NCBI GenBank assembly: GCA_022842065.1
Contig: JALHQH010000008.1
Coordinates: 62,001 to 126,000 of the forward strand
DNA from: Caldilineaceae bacterium
GTDB lineage: Bacteria; Chloroflexota; Anaerolineae; Caldilineales; Caldilineaceae
Reading direction: 5' to 3'
Length of the DNA stretch: 64,000 nt
Shown: positions 44,103 to 52,700 of the stretch, piece after piece
Numbering within the stretch: the stretch's first letter is position 1
Layout: every line of letters starts with the position of its first letter
Translations under genes and position numbers: made by a program
The notes under the pieces: model-generated
Databases searched by the model: none
What the model was told of the DNA's origin: nothing
The model's input: the letters and a program-made list of their open reading frames with translations, nothing else

Positions 44103-44900
44103 TCAAAAACCGATCTCTTTCAGATAGTGTAAAGTTGTTTTACTGCGTTTTGCTTCTGCTAACGGGGGTACAATTGGTTCGCCCGGCACACAGGTGACCC
44201 AGCGGTCATAGCCGATCTCCTCTAATACCTGACGGACCGCCGGAAAATCGACATTGGCATATTCACCAACATCGCACCAGAAGGGCAAATAGTAACCATC
44301 GTCGCGGCGTGTGGTAGAGGAGTAATCCTGCAGATGGACATAGTTAAGCTGGCGCTTGAAATCACGCAACGACTCGACGGCGTCATAGCCCCATAACTCG
44401 GCGTGTGACACGTCGATACAGAGCTTGGCCTTGTCGAGCAGCGCCATATACATCTTCCAATCGTCAATTGAATCGACCAGCAGATTGGTGTGAATGTGGT
44501 AACTCAGTTCCAGTCCAAATGGGGCCGCATATTCTGCCCATTGCTCTGCTCCCTCCGCTGCGGCGCGCAGATCGCCCTTGGTGACCGGGCGATTTTCCGG
44601 CTTTGCGCCATTCATGTACATAAAACAATCCGCGCCGACTTCGGCGGCAAATTCCATGCGTCGCCGGTTGAGTTCTACATTCTCAAAACTACGGTCGTCG
44701 GGCGAACCACCAGCCGTGTAAACCACCATTGGCAGCCCCACATTGTCACAGATCCGGCGTAGTCGTTGTGGTGTACCCAGCCAATCTAACGGCAGCCGAC
44801 ATTCCCAGCCGGCCCAGCCTGCTTCCTTGAGCGCAACAAGGCAGGGTTCGAGGTCCGGATTCTTCCAACGCAGGGTGCTGAAGGCAAGTTTAAAAGCCAT
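44103..44900 (-). CDS. Sugar phosphate isomerase/epimerase (xylose-isomerase-like TIM barrel)
   Basis: 265 residues from the ATG at 44900, supported by AGGAGG eight bases upstream; the frame to 45023 crosses non-coding DNA. The barrel is marked by WECRLPLDWLG, YTAGGSPDDRSFENVE, LELSYHIHTN, KLCIDVSHAEL and YVHLQDYSS, whose His, Asp and Glu residues are the usual metal ligands. It probably isomerises or epimerises a sugar or inositol derivative. It diverges from purH. A Gfo/Idh/MocA gene, a frequent partner, is in the window but 28 kb away. Confidence 0.85.
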   Translation of the reverse strand: MAFKLAFSTLRWKNPDLEPCLVALKEAGWAGWECRLPLDWLGTPQRLRRICDNVGLPMVVYTAGGSPDDRSFENVELNRRRMEFAAEVGADCFMYMNGAKPENRPVTKGDLRAAAEGAEQWAEYAAPFGLELSYHIHTNLLVDSIDDWKMYMALLDKAKLCIDVSHAELWGYDAVESLRDFKRQLNYVHLQDYSSTTRRDDGYYLPFWCDVGEYANVDFPAVRQVLEEIGYDRWVTCVPGEPIVPPLAEAKRSKTTLHYLKEIGF

Positions 44901-45025
44901 TTTGGTTCCTCCTAGAGCTGAGCAGCTTTGGGTTGTTGCGTGATGGTTCTTGTGGAAAATTATACTGTTGATCAAAATAAAGGACAAAAGCGTTTTTCCC
45001 TCTATAATCCTAACTTTATACACTT

Positions 45026-45054
45026 TTGACAGCGAACCCTATGCCAACTATAAT
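45026..45054 (+). promoter_or_regulatory. Consensus sigma70-type promoter for purH
   Basis: TTGACA (45026-45031), a 17-base spacer and TATAAT (45049-45054), an exact match to the consensus. Transcription would start near 45061, exactly where the ZTP aptamer begins. Confidence 0.85.
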
Positions 45055-45060
45055 AACTTT

Positions 45061-45185
45061 GCTCTCTCGACTGACGAACGTGCGCTATCTATCGTAGGCA
45101 AACCGAGTGACTTGATGGCTGCACCTGTGGGGTTTACCACAAGGAAGAGAGAGTGTTGTCCTTGTTTCAGTCGATCGTCTGGGCT
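45061..45185 (+). promoter_or_regulatory. ZTP (pfl) riboswitch
   Basis: The outer stem is CTCTCTC/GAGAGAG (45062-45068 with 45147-45153). Inside it are the conserved GACTGACGAACGTG (45069-45082) and the ACCAC..GGAAG segment (45136-45147), with GTGGGG/TTACCAC pairing. After a linker comes GATCGTCTGGGC (45173-45184), whose CGTC can pair with GACG at 45073 to make the known pseudoknot. ZTP riboswitches sense the alarmone ZTP/ZMP, which builds up when 10-formyl-THF is short, and turn on purH among others. The internal arm at 45083-45120 is longer than in the reference examples that I recall. Confidence 0.9.
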
Positions 45186-45186
45186 G

Positions 45187-45231
45187 GGCAGTCGAACGCG
45201 GCAAATGTGGCCGCTTCGACTGCCTTTTTTT
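45187..45231 (+). terminator. Riboswitch-controlled intrinsic terminator
   Basis: The stem GGCAGTCGAA..GCGGC (45187-45202) with GCCGC TTCGACTGCC (45210-45224) is followed by seven T. Its left arm abuts the CTGGGC end of the ZTP aptamer, so ligand binding can prevent its formation. Confidence 0.88.
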
Positions 45232-45330
45232 GTTGGTTTGGGTAGTTAGTTAGTTAGTTGGTTGGGTAGCTAGTTGGCTGAAGGCACTTGTCGAAACAAA
45301 CCAACTAACAAACAGACCAACCAACCAATG
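45232..45330. repeat. GTTAGTTGG-type inverted repeat in the purH leader
   Basis: Short units GTTAGTTAGTTGGTTGGG and complementary CCAACTAACAAACAGACC form an imperfect hairpin between the terminator and the purH ribosome site. The related unit TGGTTGGTTAGTTATT is tandem at 55141. Confidence 0.6.
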
Positions 45331-45363
45331 AACACTAACATTAATCGCGATTGGAGAAAACTC

Positions 45364-46899
45364 ATGGCCAAGTTTCGAGCGTTGTTGTCGGTGTCCGATA
45401 AGACCGGGTTGGTTGACTTTGCGCGCCAACTGTACGATGCCGACGTAGAATTGATTGCCAGCGGCGGGACGGCGCGGGCGATTCTGGATGCTGGTATTCC
45501 GGTGCGTGCGGTCGAGGAGATCACCGGGTTTCCGGAGATTCTGGGTGGCCGCGTGAAAACATTGCACCCGGCGATCCACGGTGGGATTCTCGCTCGCCGC
45601 GTTGCCCATCACCTGGAAGAGTTGGATGCCTATAACATTGCCCTGATTGACCTTGTGGTGGTGAATCTCTATCCCTTCCAGCAGACGGTGGCCAAACCTA
45701 CGGTCACGCTGGCGACGGCAGTGGAAGAAATTGACATCGGCGGGGTGGCGCTGCTGCGCGCTGCGGCCAAAAATCATGAATCGGTGACGGTGGTCTGCAA
45801 CCCGGCCGATTATGCCGCGGTGGCCGAAGCCTTTATCGACGGTGGCACCTCGATGTTGCAGCGCAAACAGCTGGCACTGCGCGCCTTTCGGCACACCGCT
45901 GAATATGACGGTGCCATTGCCGCCTATCTCTCCGACCAGATCGATGAGGATGAAGGGGAGAATGGCTTGCCGGGTCACATCCAACTCAATCTCACCTTGG
46001 CACAGCGCAACCGTTATGGTGAAAACCCCCACCAGCAGGGTGCGCTCTATGCCTATGGCGCGGAGAAAGCCCCCTTTGAAGTGTTACACGGCAAGGAGAT
46101 GAGTTACAACAATTGGTTGGATCTCGACGGCAGTTGGCAGGCCGCACAAGATTTTGTCGAGCCAACGGTTGCGATTATCAAACATGGCAATCCCTGTGGT
46201 TTGGCCAGTGGTGCCACCCTGGCCGAAGCTTACACCAAAGCCCTTGCTTCTGATCCGGTGAGTGCCTTTGGCAGCATCATCGCCGTCAATCGGCCGCTCG
46301 ACCAGGCAATGGTTGAAGCAATGGCCGATCTCTTTGTAGAGGTAGTGGCGGCCCCCGCTTATGAAGAGGAGGCACTGCGCCTCTTGCGCCGCAAGAAGAA
46401 TGTGCGCCTTTTGCAGCCAACAGGGGTACCCCTGCGTCCCCTCAGCGTGCGCAGCATCTACGGCGGTTTCCTGGTCCAGGAATTGGACCAGAGTCAAGCC
46501 GACATGGACCCGACCAACTGGCGGGTGGCGAGTGAAAAGCAACCCACCGCTGCGCAACTGGCTGATCTGGCCTTCGCCTGGCGCGTCGCCCGCCATGTCA
46601 AGAGCAACGCCATCATCTATGTCAAAGATCAGGCGACGATTGGGATTGGGGCCGGCCAAATGAGCCGCGTCGATTCCGTGCTGCTGGCCGGCCACAAAGC
46701 AGGGGCAAAAGCCCAAGGCGCGGTCATGGCCTCCGACGCCTTCTTTCCCTTTGCCGATGGCATTGAAGGGGCGGCCCAACATGGCATCGCCGCCATCGTG
46801 CAGCCGGGCGGCTCCATGCGCGATGATGAAGTGATCGCCGCCGCCAACAAATTGGGGTTGGTCATGGTCTTGACGGGTACACGCCATTTCCGCCATTGA
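45364..46899 (+). CDS. purH: Bifunctional AICAR transformylase/IMP cyclohydrolase PurH
   Basis: 511 residues from the ATG at 45364 (GGAG site); the longer frame from 45274 runs through a repeat. The N-terminal third is the IMP cyclohydrolase (MGS-like) domain with LLSVSDKTGLVDFA, SGGTARAILDAGIPV and GGRVKTLHPAIHGG. The rest is the transformylase, with RYGENPHQQGALY, AIIKHGNPCGLA and SDAFFPFADGIE. It catalyses the last two steps of IMP synthesis. Control by a ZTP riboswitch and terminator upstream matches its role, since ZMP is its substrate. Confidence 0.97.
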   Translation: MAKFRALLSVSDKTGLVDFARQLYDADVELIASGGTARAILDAGIPVRAVEEITGFPEILGGRVKTLHPAIHGGILARRVAHHLEELDAYNIALIDLVVVNLYPFQQTVAKPTVTLATAVEEIDIGGVALLRAAAKNHESVTVVCNPADYAAVAEAFIDGGTSMLQRKQLALRAFRHTAEYDGAIAAYLSDQIDEDEGENGLPGHIQLNLTLAQRNRYGENPHQQGALYAYGAEKAPFEVLHGKEMSYNNWLDLDGSWQAAQDFVEPTVAIIKHGNPCGLASGATLAEAYTKALASDPVSAFGSIIAVNRPLDQAMVEAMADLFVEVVAAPAYEEEALRLLRRKKNVRLLQPTGVPLRPLSVRSIYGGFLVQELDQSQADMDPTNWRVASEKQPTAAQLADLAFAWRVARHVKSNAIIYVKDQATIGIGAGQMSRVDSVLLAGHKAGAKAQGAVMASDAFFPFADGIEGAAQHGIAAIVQPGGSMRDDEVIAAANKLGLVMVLTGTRHFRH

Positions 46900-46948
46900 T
46901 CACAAATCGACCTCGGCGTAGTGCCTGTGTTATCCGACACAGATAAGG

Positions 46949-46997
46949 CCAATTAAAAAGCGTATGGTGGACTAGCCACCATACGCTTTTTAATTGG
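46949..46997 (+). terminator. 22-bp perfect hairpin after purH
   Basis: Arms 46949-46970 and 46976-46997 with a 5-base loop. The A-rich and T-rich stem flanks make it usable in both directions, between convergent purH and the Rpn-like gene. Confidence 0.75.
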
Positions 46998-47034
46998 TCA
47001 TCCTAATCGATTTATCTTGCTAGCTGCTGGCTGA

Positions 47035-48039
47035 TCAATCGGTGGCAGCTAGCAACGCTTGCACCTGGTCAATCGTCAGGTTGGTGATATCGGCAATTGT
47101 TTCAAAATCGAGCTGGCGCATAGCCATTGCGCGTACAATTTCCTTGGTGCGCTGACTGATACCTTGTTCAATACCTTGCTCGATGCCTTGCTCGATGCCT
47201 TGCTCGATGCCTTGTTCGATGCCTTGTTCGATGCCTTGTTCGATGCCTTGCTCGATACCTTGCTCGATGAGATGCTGTTTATATGCTGGATTAATGTAGG
47301 CATCAAGCTGTTCTACTGGAAGATTGCGCAATAAAAGTCGGCTGCGTTCTTCACCGATCTCGATTACACGTTCAACGGTTAGCATTTCACTCATTGTCAC
47401 TCCTTCGGGTAAAGACCAAATGGTCAACAACCCATCCAATAACTTCAACAACTCAGCTGATAGTTGATTGAACTTGCTCAGCAGCGAAAAAGCTTTTACC
47501 TTCTGCTTGCCTCGGCTGGCAAAAGTTTTAACAAAAGCGTTATGTGGTAGCTCACGTAGCTCGTTTAACAGCAATAGCGGCACATGTTTGGCATAAATGA
47601 TTTTGTTATGCAAGACGCCAGGGAATGCCGTGGTACTGTACCCCAATTCTTCCAGGCGGTCCGCACGGGGTGTCTGGGCACAGAGGATAAACATCTGCAC
47701 TTGATCCCGTTTGAGCTTTCGGCTGGTACGGAAAAAGTATTCGTATCCCATTGCTTGTATGACGGCATCAAGCGTTAGCGATTCGCTATACTTAAACTCC
47801 AGCAAAACATAGCGGGCCGTCGTATCACGCACGCCATCCGGAAGCAGCGCTGCCTGCGCCGCAGTCCAATGACTGCTATTGCGTCGTAATAACACAATAT
47901 CAACCTTGGGTGGATCACTGCTGATCTGTAGCTCGCTCTCAACCTGCACACCCTCTAGCCCAACGGAAAGCTCAAAGACTTTAGCCAGAAAGCGATGCCA
48001 AGGCGTATGACTTGGTTGATTCGAGGGTGGATTGCTCAT
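47035..48039 (-). CDS. Rpn/PD-(D/E)XK nuclease-like protein with EQGI repeats
   Basis: 334 residues. The PD-(D/E)XK core is PKVDIVLLRR, then YVLLEFKYSESL, giving D...ExK, as in the Rpn/PDDEXK transposase-associated nucleases. The C-terminal part carries nine EQGI repeats, coded by nine tandem 12-base units, before a final helix bundle. Rpn proteins promote recA-independent recombination and may aid DNA uptake or phage defence; here the role is inferred. There is no good ribosome site before the ATG at 48039. No transposase gene or terminal repeats flank it. Confidence 0.78.
   Translation of the reverse strand: MSNPPSNQPSHTPWHRFLAKVFELSVGLEGVQVESELQISSDPPKVDIVLLRRNSSHWTAAQAALLPDGVRDTTARYVLLEFKYSESLTLDAVIQAMGYEYFFRTSRKLKRDQVQMFILCAQTPRADRLEELGYSTTAFPGVLHNKIIYAKHVPLLLLNELRELPHNAFVKTFASRGKQKVKAFSLLSKFNQLSAELLKLLDGLLTIWSLPEGVTMSEMLTVERVIEIGEERSRLLLRNLPVEQLDAYINPAYKQHLIEQGIEQGIEQGIEQGIEQGIEQGIEQGIEQGIEQGISQRTKEIVRAMAMRQLDFETIADITNLTIDQVQALLAATD
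47162..47272. repeat. 12-base minisatellite in the nuclease gene
   Basis: Nine near-identical copies of a unit like GATGCCTTGTTC encode EQGI. Because the unit is 12 bases, copy-number change would alter length without a frameshift. Confidence 0.85.
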
Positions 48040-48094
48040 GGAAATAGTATAGAGATTGAGACTGTCGTTGTCAAGACGTAGTCTGTTATTTTAG

Positions 48095-48346
48095 CTACAC
48101 AATCGCCTGATCGATATAACACCAGCGCCAATTTTCGCCACGCTCAAAGGATTGAATAATGGGATGGCTGGTGCTGTGAAAATGTTTGGTGGCATGTTTG
48201 TTCGGGGAAGAATCACAACAGCCAACGTGACCGCAGATCAGGCAGAGGCGCAGATGCACCCAGCGGTCGCCACTCTTTAGACATTCTTCACAGCCTTGCG
48301 CGCTGGGGGTAACCTCTTGAATTTGATCCACATGTTGACATGCCAT
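48095..48346 (-). CDS. UBP-type zinc finger protein
   Basis: 83 residues forming a whole UBP zinc finger: C3, H5, C19, C22, C35, C38, C43, H51, H55, H57 and H61 are in the expected order, with CLICGHVGCCDSS as the core. In eukaryotes this fold binds the free C-terminus of ubiquitin; bacterial versions are small, stand-alone and of unknown ligand. It follows 17 bases after a histidine kinase with a cyclic-nucleotide-binding domain, which itself follows a receiver-flavoprotein fusion, so all three probably work in one pathway. Confidence 0.88.
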   Translation of the reverse strand: MACQHVDQIQEVTPSAQGCEECLKSGDRWVHLRLCLICGHVGCCDSSPNKHATKHFHSTSHPIIQSFERGENWRWCYIDQAIV

Positions 48347-48363
48347 GATTTTTACTTCTCCTG

Positions 48364-49746
48364 TTAATTTTCCGGCTGCTGTTGGGGCAGCCGCACGATA
48401 AAGCGGGTGTGGCCTGGTCGCGAATCGACCGTGATGGTTCCATTGTGTTGTTGGATAATCCGGTAGGTGATATCCAACCCCAAGCCGGTACCCGCACCGA
48501 CTTCTTTGGTGGTGAAAAATGGTTCAAAGAGATGGGGCAAGACCTCCGCCGCAATGCCGGGGCCATTGTCCGCCACTTCGACCATCAGAAAATTGTTCTC
48601 GCTGCGTGTGATCAGCCAGATCGTACCACGACCGGCCAGGGCATCAATCGCATTATCAAGCAGATTGGTCCAGACCTGATTTAACTCGCTGCCGCGTGCC
48701 AACAGGTGGGGCAGCGCTGGATCGTATTGGCGGATGACTTCAATATTCCGCAACTTGTGTTTGAGCATCAGCAGGGTATTATCCAGATCGCGATGCAGAT
48801 CAACCTCCTGGCGCGTGCCCTGATCCATGTAGGTATATGATTTAATCGCCCCCACCAGATCCGAAATCCGCTGCGTACTCTGCGCGATCTCACTGAGCAG
48901 GCTAGACGCCGTTAACGACTCGCAGAGCCAGAGCATGATATCGGCAACACAGGGGGCGGAGACCGTTGCGACCAGCTGATCCAGCTCGGTTGTATCAACA
49001 TGGGCAGCCGCCAGCGTTGCCGCAATCTCCCACGGGTTTTCGATCTCGTATTGATCAAGCCACGCTTCCAATGCCTCTTCTTGATCACTCTGTGCTAGCC
49101 CAGAGAGGGGCGGATTGGTTGCCATACGTCCTTGGATCTGCGCCAAATAGTCAACCAGCCCTTCCAACGCCGCACCCGGCAAGCCAACCCCATTCAGCCG
49201 CACGGCATGGGTCTGGAGCGCAGGCAACAGCTTTTGCAACGTGTCTGACGACCGTTTGACCGCTGCGGCTGGATTGTTGAGTTCATGCGCCAGGCCGGCC
49301 GAGAGTTTGCCCAGTGCGGCCATCTTTTCCTGCTGTTTGACCATCGTCGCAAAGCCCTGGAGCCGTTCGGCCGCGGTGCGTAAAATCTTCATGCCCACGC
49401 TGGGGCAATAGGTAAAGATGCTCAGAAAGGCCGGCTGATCAAAGACCAGCAGCCGGCTGGGCATGATCGCCTGGGCCGAGGTAAGGGTCGGCGAACCATT
49501 GAGTAAAAAGGTTTCGCCGCCCATGATGCCGCGCGGGGTCGTGCCCAGCACCATCATCTGCCCCTTCACCGTACGCGTGATCTGTAACTCGCCCGCCAGC
49601 ACTACATAAAAATAGCGGGCGGGGTCGCCTTCTTTGGCAAAGTAGTCACCCTGCGCCACTTCCCAGATGCTGCTGTGCTCGAACAGCCATTGCAGCTCAT
49701 CATCGGTGGCATCGACAAAGAGCGGCAATTTATAGATTTCTTCCAT
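48364..49746 (-). CDS. Histidine kinase with N-terminal cyclic-nucleotide-binding domain
   Basis: 460 residues, no membrane segment. Residues 1-125 are a cNMP-binding (cap-family effector) domain with FAKEGDPARYFYVVLAGELQI and RGIMGGETFLL. The kinase part has LGKLSAGLAHELNNPAAAVKRS with the phosphoacceptor His, a long helical insert, then VWTNLLDNAIDAL, VADNGPGI and TGLGLDITYRIIQQHNG. It lies between the UBP zinc finger gene and the receiver-flavoprotein gene on the same strand. That flavoprotein carries the only receiver nearby and is the likely phosphotransfer partner. Confidence 0.92.
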   Translation of the reverse strand: MEEIYKLPLFVDATDDELQWLFEHSSIWEVAQGDYFAKEGDPARYFYVVLAGELQITRTVKGQMMVLGTTPRGIMGGETFLLNGSPTLTSAQAIMPSRLLVFDQPAFLSIFTYCPSVGMKILRTAAERLQGFATMVKQQEKMAALGKLSAGLAHELNNPAAAVKRSSDTLQKLLPALQTHAVRLNGVGLPGAALEGLVDYLAQIQGRMATNPPLSGLAQSDQEEALEAWLDQYEIENPWEIAATLAAAHVDTTELDQLVATVSAPCVADIMLWLCESLTASSLLSEIAQSTQRISDLVGAIKSYTYMDQGTRQEVDLHRDLDNTLLMLKHKLRNIEVIRQYDPALPHLLARGSELNQVWTNLLDNAIDALAGRGTIWLITRSENNFLMVEVADNGPGIAAEVLPHLFEPFFTTKEVGAGTGLGLDITYRIIQQHNGTITVDSRPGHTRFIVRLPQQQPEN

Positions 49747-49885
49747 TGTATCCTGCTCCAGATCAAGCCAAGATCATGTGCGCGCAACCAGCTAGGGGAT
49801 GATGCACGAAAACACACGAAGAGACACGAAGTTTAGTTTTTCTTCGTGTGCCTTCGCGCCCCCAGGCCCCCGCTTCGTGGATCGT

Positions 49886-51547
49886 TTAAACCCGCTCACT
49901 GAGATACTGGTGGACAAACTGGACGGCAATCGACCCCTCACCCACCGCCGAGGCGACCCGTTTTACCGAATTTGAACGCACATCGCCGACGATAAAGACC
50001 CCCGGCACACTGCTTTCCAGCAGGAACGGCTCGCGCTTGAGCGGCCACTCGGCCAGTGCCTTACCCTGCTTCGCCAATTGTGGCCCGGTCATGACAAAGC
50101 CATGCGGGTCGCGACAAATTTGCTCGCCCAGCCAGCCGGTCTGTGGGATGGCACCGGTGAAGATAAAGAGCGCAGATGCAGGCAATGTTTCGCTTTCGCC
50201 TAGGTCATTGCTGACGGTAATGCCTTCCATATGACCGCTGCCATGGACCGCCGCGACTTCACTGCCAGTGCGCACCTCGATGTTGGGGGTCTGTTCAATG
50301 CGGTCAACCAGATAGTAGGACATTTTGGCGGCCAACGATTCGCCGCGCACCAGCATGGTGACTTTGTTGGCAAAGGTGGCCAGATAGACGGCTGCCTGCC
50401 CGGCTGAGTTGCCGGCCCCAACGACAAAGACCGGTTGGTCGCGACAGGAGAGCGCCTCGGTAATCGAAGCCCCGTAGTAGACGCCGGCCCCCGTCAACCC
50501 TTCAATGCCCGGCACGGCCAGCTTGCGATAAGAAAGCCCCACAGCGACGATCAGTGCATGGCAGGCGACCTCGCTGCCGTCAGACAAGGTGATGATGCGA
50601 TAGTGGTTATCGACGCGCAATCCGGTCGCTTCCTGGGGTGTGAGGATCTCTACCCCAAAGCGTTTGGCTTGTGTGACCGCACGCCGGGCCAGTTCGCCGC
50701 CACTCAGCCCCGCCGGGAACCCCAAATAATTTTCAATGCGCGAACTGGTCCCCGCTTGACCGCCGGGCGCATCCCGTTCAATGATCACCGTACGCAACCC
50801 TTCGGACGCGCCATAAACGGCCGCCGCCAACCCCGCCGGCCCACCACCGACAATCGCCAGATCATAGAAAGGCTGGGTCGCCTGGGTTTTGAGGCCAATC
50901 TTCTGCGCTACAATGGCAGTTGAGGGTGCTTGTAACGTTTCTCCATCTGGTAGCAGCACAACGGGGAGCTGGGCGGACTCCAGTTGTCGCTCAACCAGGA
51001 GGTCTCGGGCCTGGGGCGCCAGCTCAATGTCCAAATACTGATAGGGAATATGGTTGCGCGCCAGAAAATCCTTGATCTGATGTGTTTCGGGTGACCAGCG
51101 ATGGCCGATCAATTGAATGCCGGTAAAGGGGGGCTGATAGCCGGCCTGCCAATCATCAAGCAGATCATCCAAAATCGGATAGAGCTTTTCCTCCGGCGGG
51201 TCCCAGGGTTTGAGTAGATAGTAATGAACCGCCACCGTGTTAATGGCCTGGATTGCCGCATCAGTGTCGGCATAGGCGGTTAACAGGGCACGCCGCGCTT
51301 CTGGGTAGAGCACCATCGCTTTGGCCAGCAGTTCGATCCCACTCATGCCGGGCATCCGCTGATCGACCAAGAAGAGCGCCACCGTCTCGTGGCGTTGTTG
51401 CAATTCGTGCAAGGTTTCAAGCGCCGCCGCCCCTGAATCGGCACGCAAGATGCGGTAATGTTCCCCATACCGGCGGCGTAGATCGCGCACAATCGCGCCT
51501 AGCACCCCGGCATCATCATCAACAGAAAAAATCACAGGCTTGGCCAC
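49886..51547 (-). CDS. Response-regulator receiver fused to thioredoxin-reductase-like flavoprotein, CxxC absent
   Basis: 553 residues from the GTG at 51547 (GGGAG upstream); the frame to 51619 runs through a repeat. Residues 1-125 are a receiver with DDD, the phosphoacceptor in FLVDQRMPGMSG and LLKPWDPP. A thioredoxin-like segment follows near 150-225 (IPYQYLDIELAPQAR, LPVVLLPDGE). Residues 235-553 form a TrxR-type FAD/NAD(P)H domain with IVGGGPAGLAAAVYGASEG, GGQAGTSSRIENYLGFP, FVVGAGNSAGQAAVYLA and GVFIVGDVRS. Where thioredoxin reductase has the redox CATC, this protein reads YGAS, so electron transfer to thioredoxin by the usual route is unlikely. It heads the trio with the kinase and zinc finger. 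Confidence 0.92.
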   Translation of the reverse strand: MAKPVIFSVDDDAGVLGAIVRDLRRRYGEHYRILRADSGAAALETLHELQQRHETVALFLVDQRMPGMSGIELLAKAMVLYPEARRALLTAYADTDAAIQAINTVAVHYYLLKPWDPPEEKLYPILDDLLDDWQAGYQPPFTGIQLIGHRWSPETHQIKDFLARNHIPYQYLDIELAPQARDLLVERQLESAQLPVVLLPDGETLQAPSTAIVAQKIGLKTQATQPFYDLAIVGGGPAGLAAAVYGASEGLRTVIIERDAPGGQAGTSSRIENYLGFPAGLSGGELARRAVTQAKRFGVEILTPQEATGLRVDNHYRIITLSDGSEVACHALIVAVGLSYRKLAVPGIEGLTGAGVYYGASITEALSCRDQPVFVVGAGNSAGQAAVYLATFANKVTMLVRGESLAAKMSYYLVDRIEQTPNIEVRTGSEVAAVHGSGHMEGITVSNDLGESETLPASALFIFTGAIPQTGWLGEQICRDPHGFVMTGPQLAKQGKALAEWPLKREPFLLESSVPGVFIVGDVRSNSVKRVASAVGEGSIAVQFVHQYLSERV

Positions 51548-51580
51548 GGTTATCGATTCTCCCGGTAGTAGAATGTAAGA

Positions 51581-51648
51581 CGTGAGGCGTAAAACGTAAA
51601 TCCACCGATTGCGCCTCACGTTTTACGCCTCACGTTTTACGTTTTACG
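51581..51648. repeat. TGAGGCGTAAAACGT-type inverted repeat
   Basis: A left arm (51581-51597) faces two overlapping reverse copies (51618-51648). It lies upstream of the receiver-flavoprotein GTG and is read as spurious coding in the longer frame. Confidence 0.65.
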
Positions 51649-51859
51649 GGATAGTAGCAGAAAAGTGGGGCAGGCTCTGTAAGATTGTGCAAGCTTTTGT
51701 TGTAGCCCATCATGCCCGCCATTACGCCCTAGACTTTGCAACTTTCCCAACTTGCAGTAGGATAATGCAAGCGCTTGCACTATCCATGCACAACAAGCCT
51801 TCAGGCAAAAATCACCAATGATCTAATCAGCTACTTTATCGATGCAATGAGGAGCGAAC

Positions 51860-52210
51860 ATGGACCAAGAAACGATCTTCAGCAAGATCATTCGTCGCGA
51901 AATCCCCGCTGATATTGTCTACCAGGATGAACTGGTCACCGCTTTTCGCGATATCAGTCCGCAGGCCCCGACCCATATTTTAATTATCCCCAACAAGCTG
52001 ATTCCGACTGCCAATGATGTTACCGCTGAGGATGAGCTTGCTTTGGGCCGTTTGTTTACAGTAGCGGCCAAACTTGCTCAACAAGCGGGGATTGCGGAAG
52101 ATGGCTATCGCCTGCTGGTCAACTGTAACCGACATGGTGGCCAGGAGGTTTTTCATCTACATATGCACCTGTTGGGTGGCCGACCACTGGGGCCGATGTT
52201 GGCGCGCTAG
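51860..52210 (+). CDS. HIT (histidine triad) family protein
   Basis: 116 residues. The catalytic triad is HLHMHLLGG near residues 97-105, preceded by [16 protein letters not shown]. This HINT/PKCI-like branch hydrolyses adenosine phosphoramidates and related nucleotides. A GAGGAG site precedes the ATG. It converges on mscL, with two hairpins between. Confidence 0.93.
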   Translation: MDQETIFSKIIRREIPADIVYQDELVTAFRDISPQAPTHILIIPNKLIPTANDVTAEDELALGRLFTVAAKLAQQAGIAEDGYRLLVNCNRHGGQEVFHLHMHLLGGRPLGPMLAR

Positions 52211-52212
52211 TA

Positions 52213-52268
52213 ACTACTCAGCCTGTGCTCGCCGCATCACGGATTGCGGCGAGCACAGGCTGAGTAGT
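52213..52268. repeat. 24-bp perfect hairpin
   Basis: Arms 52213-52236 and 52245-52268 with an 8-base loop start right after the HIT stop codon. Confidence 0.7.
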
Positions 52269-52283
52269 CATGCGCTAAATAAA

Positions 52284-52316
52284 AAAAGCCGGACTTCGAT
52301 AAGAAGTCCGGCTTTT
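52284..52316. terminator. Bidirectional intrinsic terminator
   Basis: A 13-bp stem (52284-52296 with 52304-52316) has an A-run on the left and a T-run on the right. It serves the convergent HIT and mscL genes. Confidence 0.85.
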
Positions 52317-52328
52317 ACCAACTAACGA

Positions 52329-52700
52329 TTAGCGCTTCTTTAAGAGATCACGAATCTCCATGAGCAACTTTTCTTGTGCAGGGATTTCAGGGGCTTTGGC
52401 AACTTCTTTTTTGGGCTTTTTCGTCGAATTGATGCCCTTGATTAATAAAAACATCGTGAAGGCAATGACAAGGAAATTAAGAACGGCGGCCAGGAAATTG
52501 CCATACAAAATTCCATTAAAGCCTAGATCGGCCAAGCGCTCTGCCCCCATTGCGCTCATGACTGGATTGAGGAGCGCTGGGGTGATAATATCGGCGACGA
52601 GCGAATTAACAATCGCCCCAAATGCGGCCCCCATGATCACCGCAACGGCTAAATCCAGCACATTCCCTTTTTGAATAAATGCACGAAACTCCTGTAACAT
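52329..52700 (-). CDS. mscL: Large-conductance mechanosensitive channel MscL
   Basis: 123 residues from the ATG at 52700 (AAGGAG site); the longer frame is not used. The N-terminal helix and first membrane helix read FRAFIQKGNVLDLAVAVIMGAAFGAIVNSLV, followed by DIITP, an extracellular loop, a second helix (FLAAVLNFLVIAFTMFLLIKGIN) and a cytoplasmic helix ending LLMEIRDLLKKR. It opens under membrane tension to relieve osmotic downshock. Confidence 0.96.
   Translation of the reverse strand: MLQEFRAFIQKGNVLDLAVAVIMGAAFGAIVNSLVADIITPALLNPVMSAMGAERLADLGFNGILYGNFLAAVLNFLVIAFTMFLLIKGINSTKKPKKEVAKAPEIPAQEKLLMEIRDLLKKR

Noticed and set aside
45250..46896. Two long minus-strand frames opposite purH
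   Set aside because: purH is unmistakable on the plus strand; these frames are codon-bias shadows without ribosome sites.
47035..48039. Intact transposable element
   Set aside because: The protein resembles transposase-associated nucleases, but no terminal inverted repeats or target duplication flank the gene.
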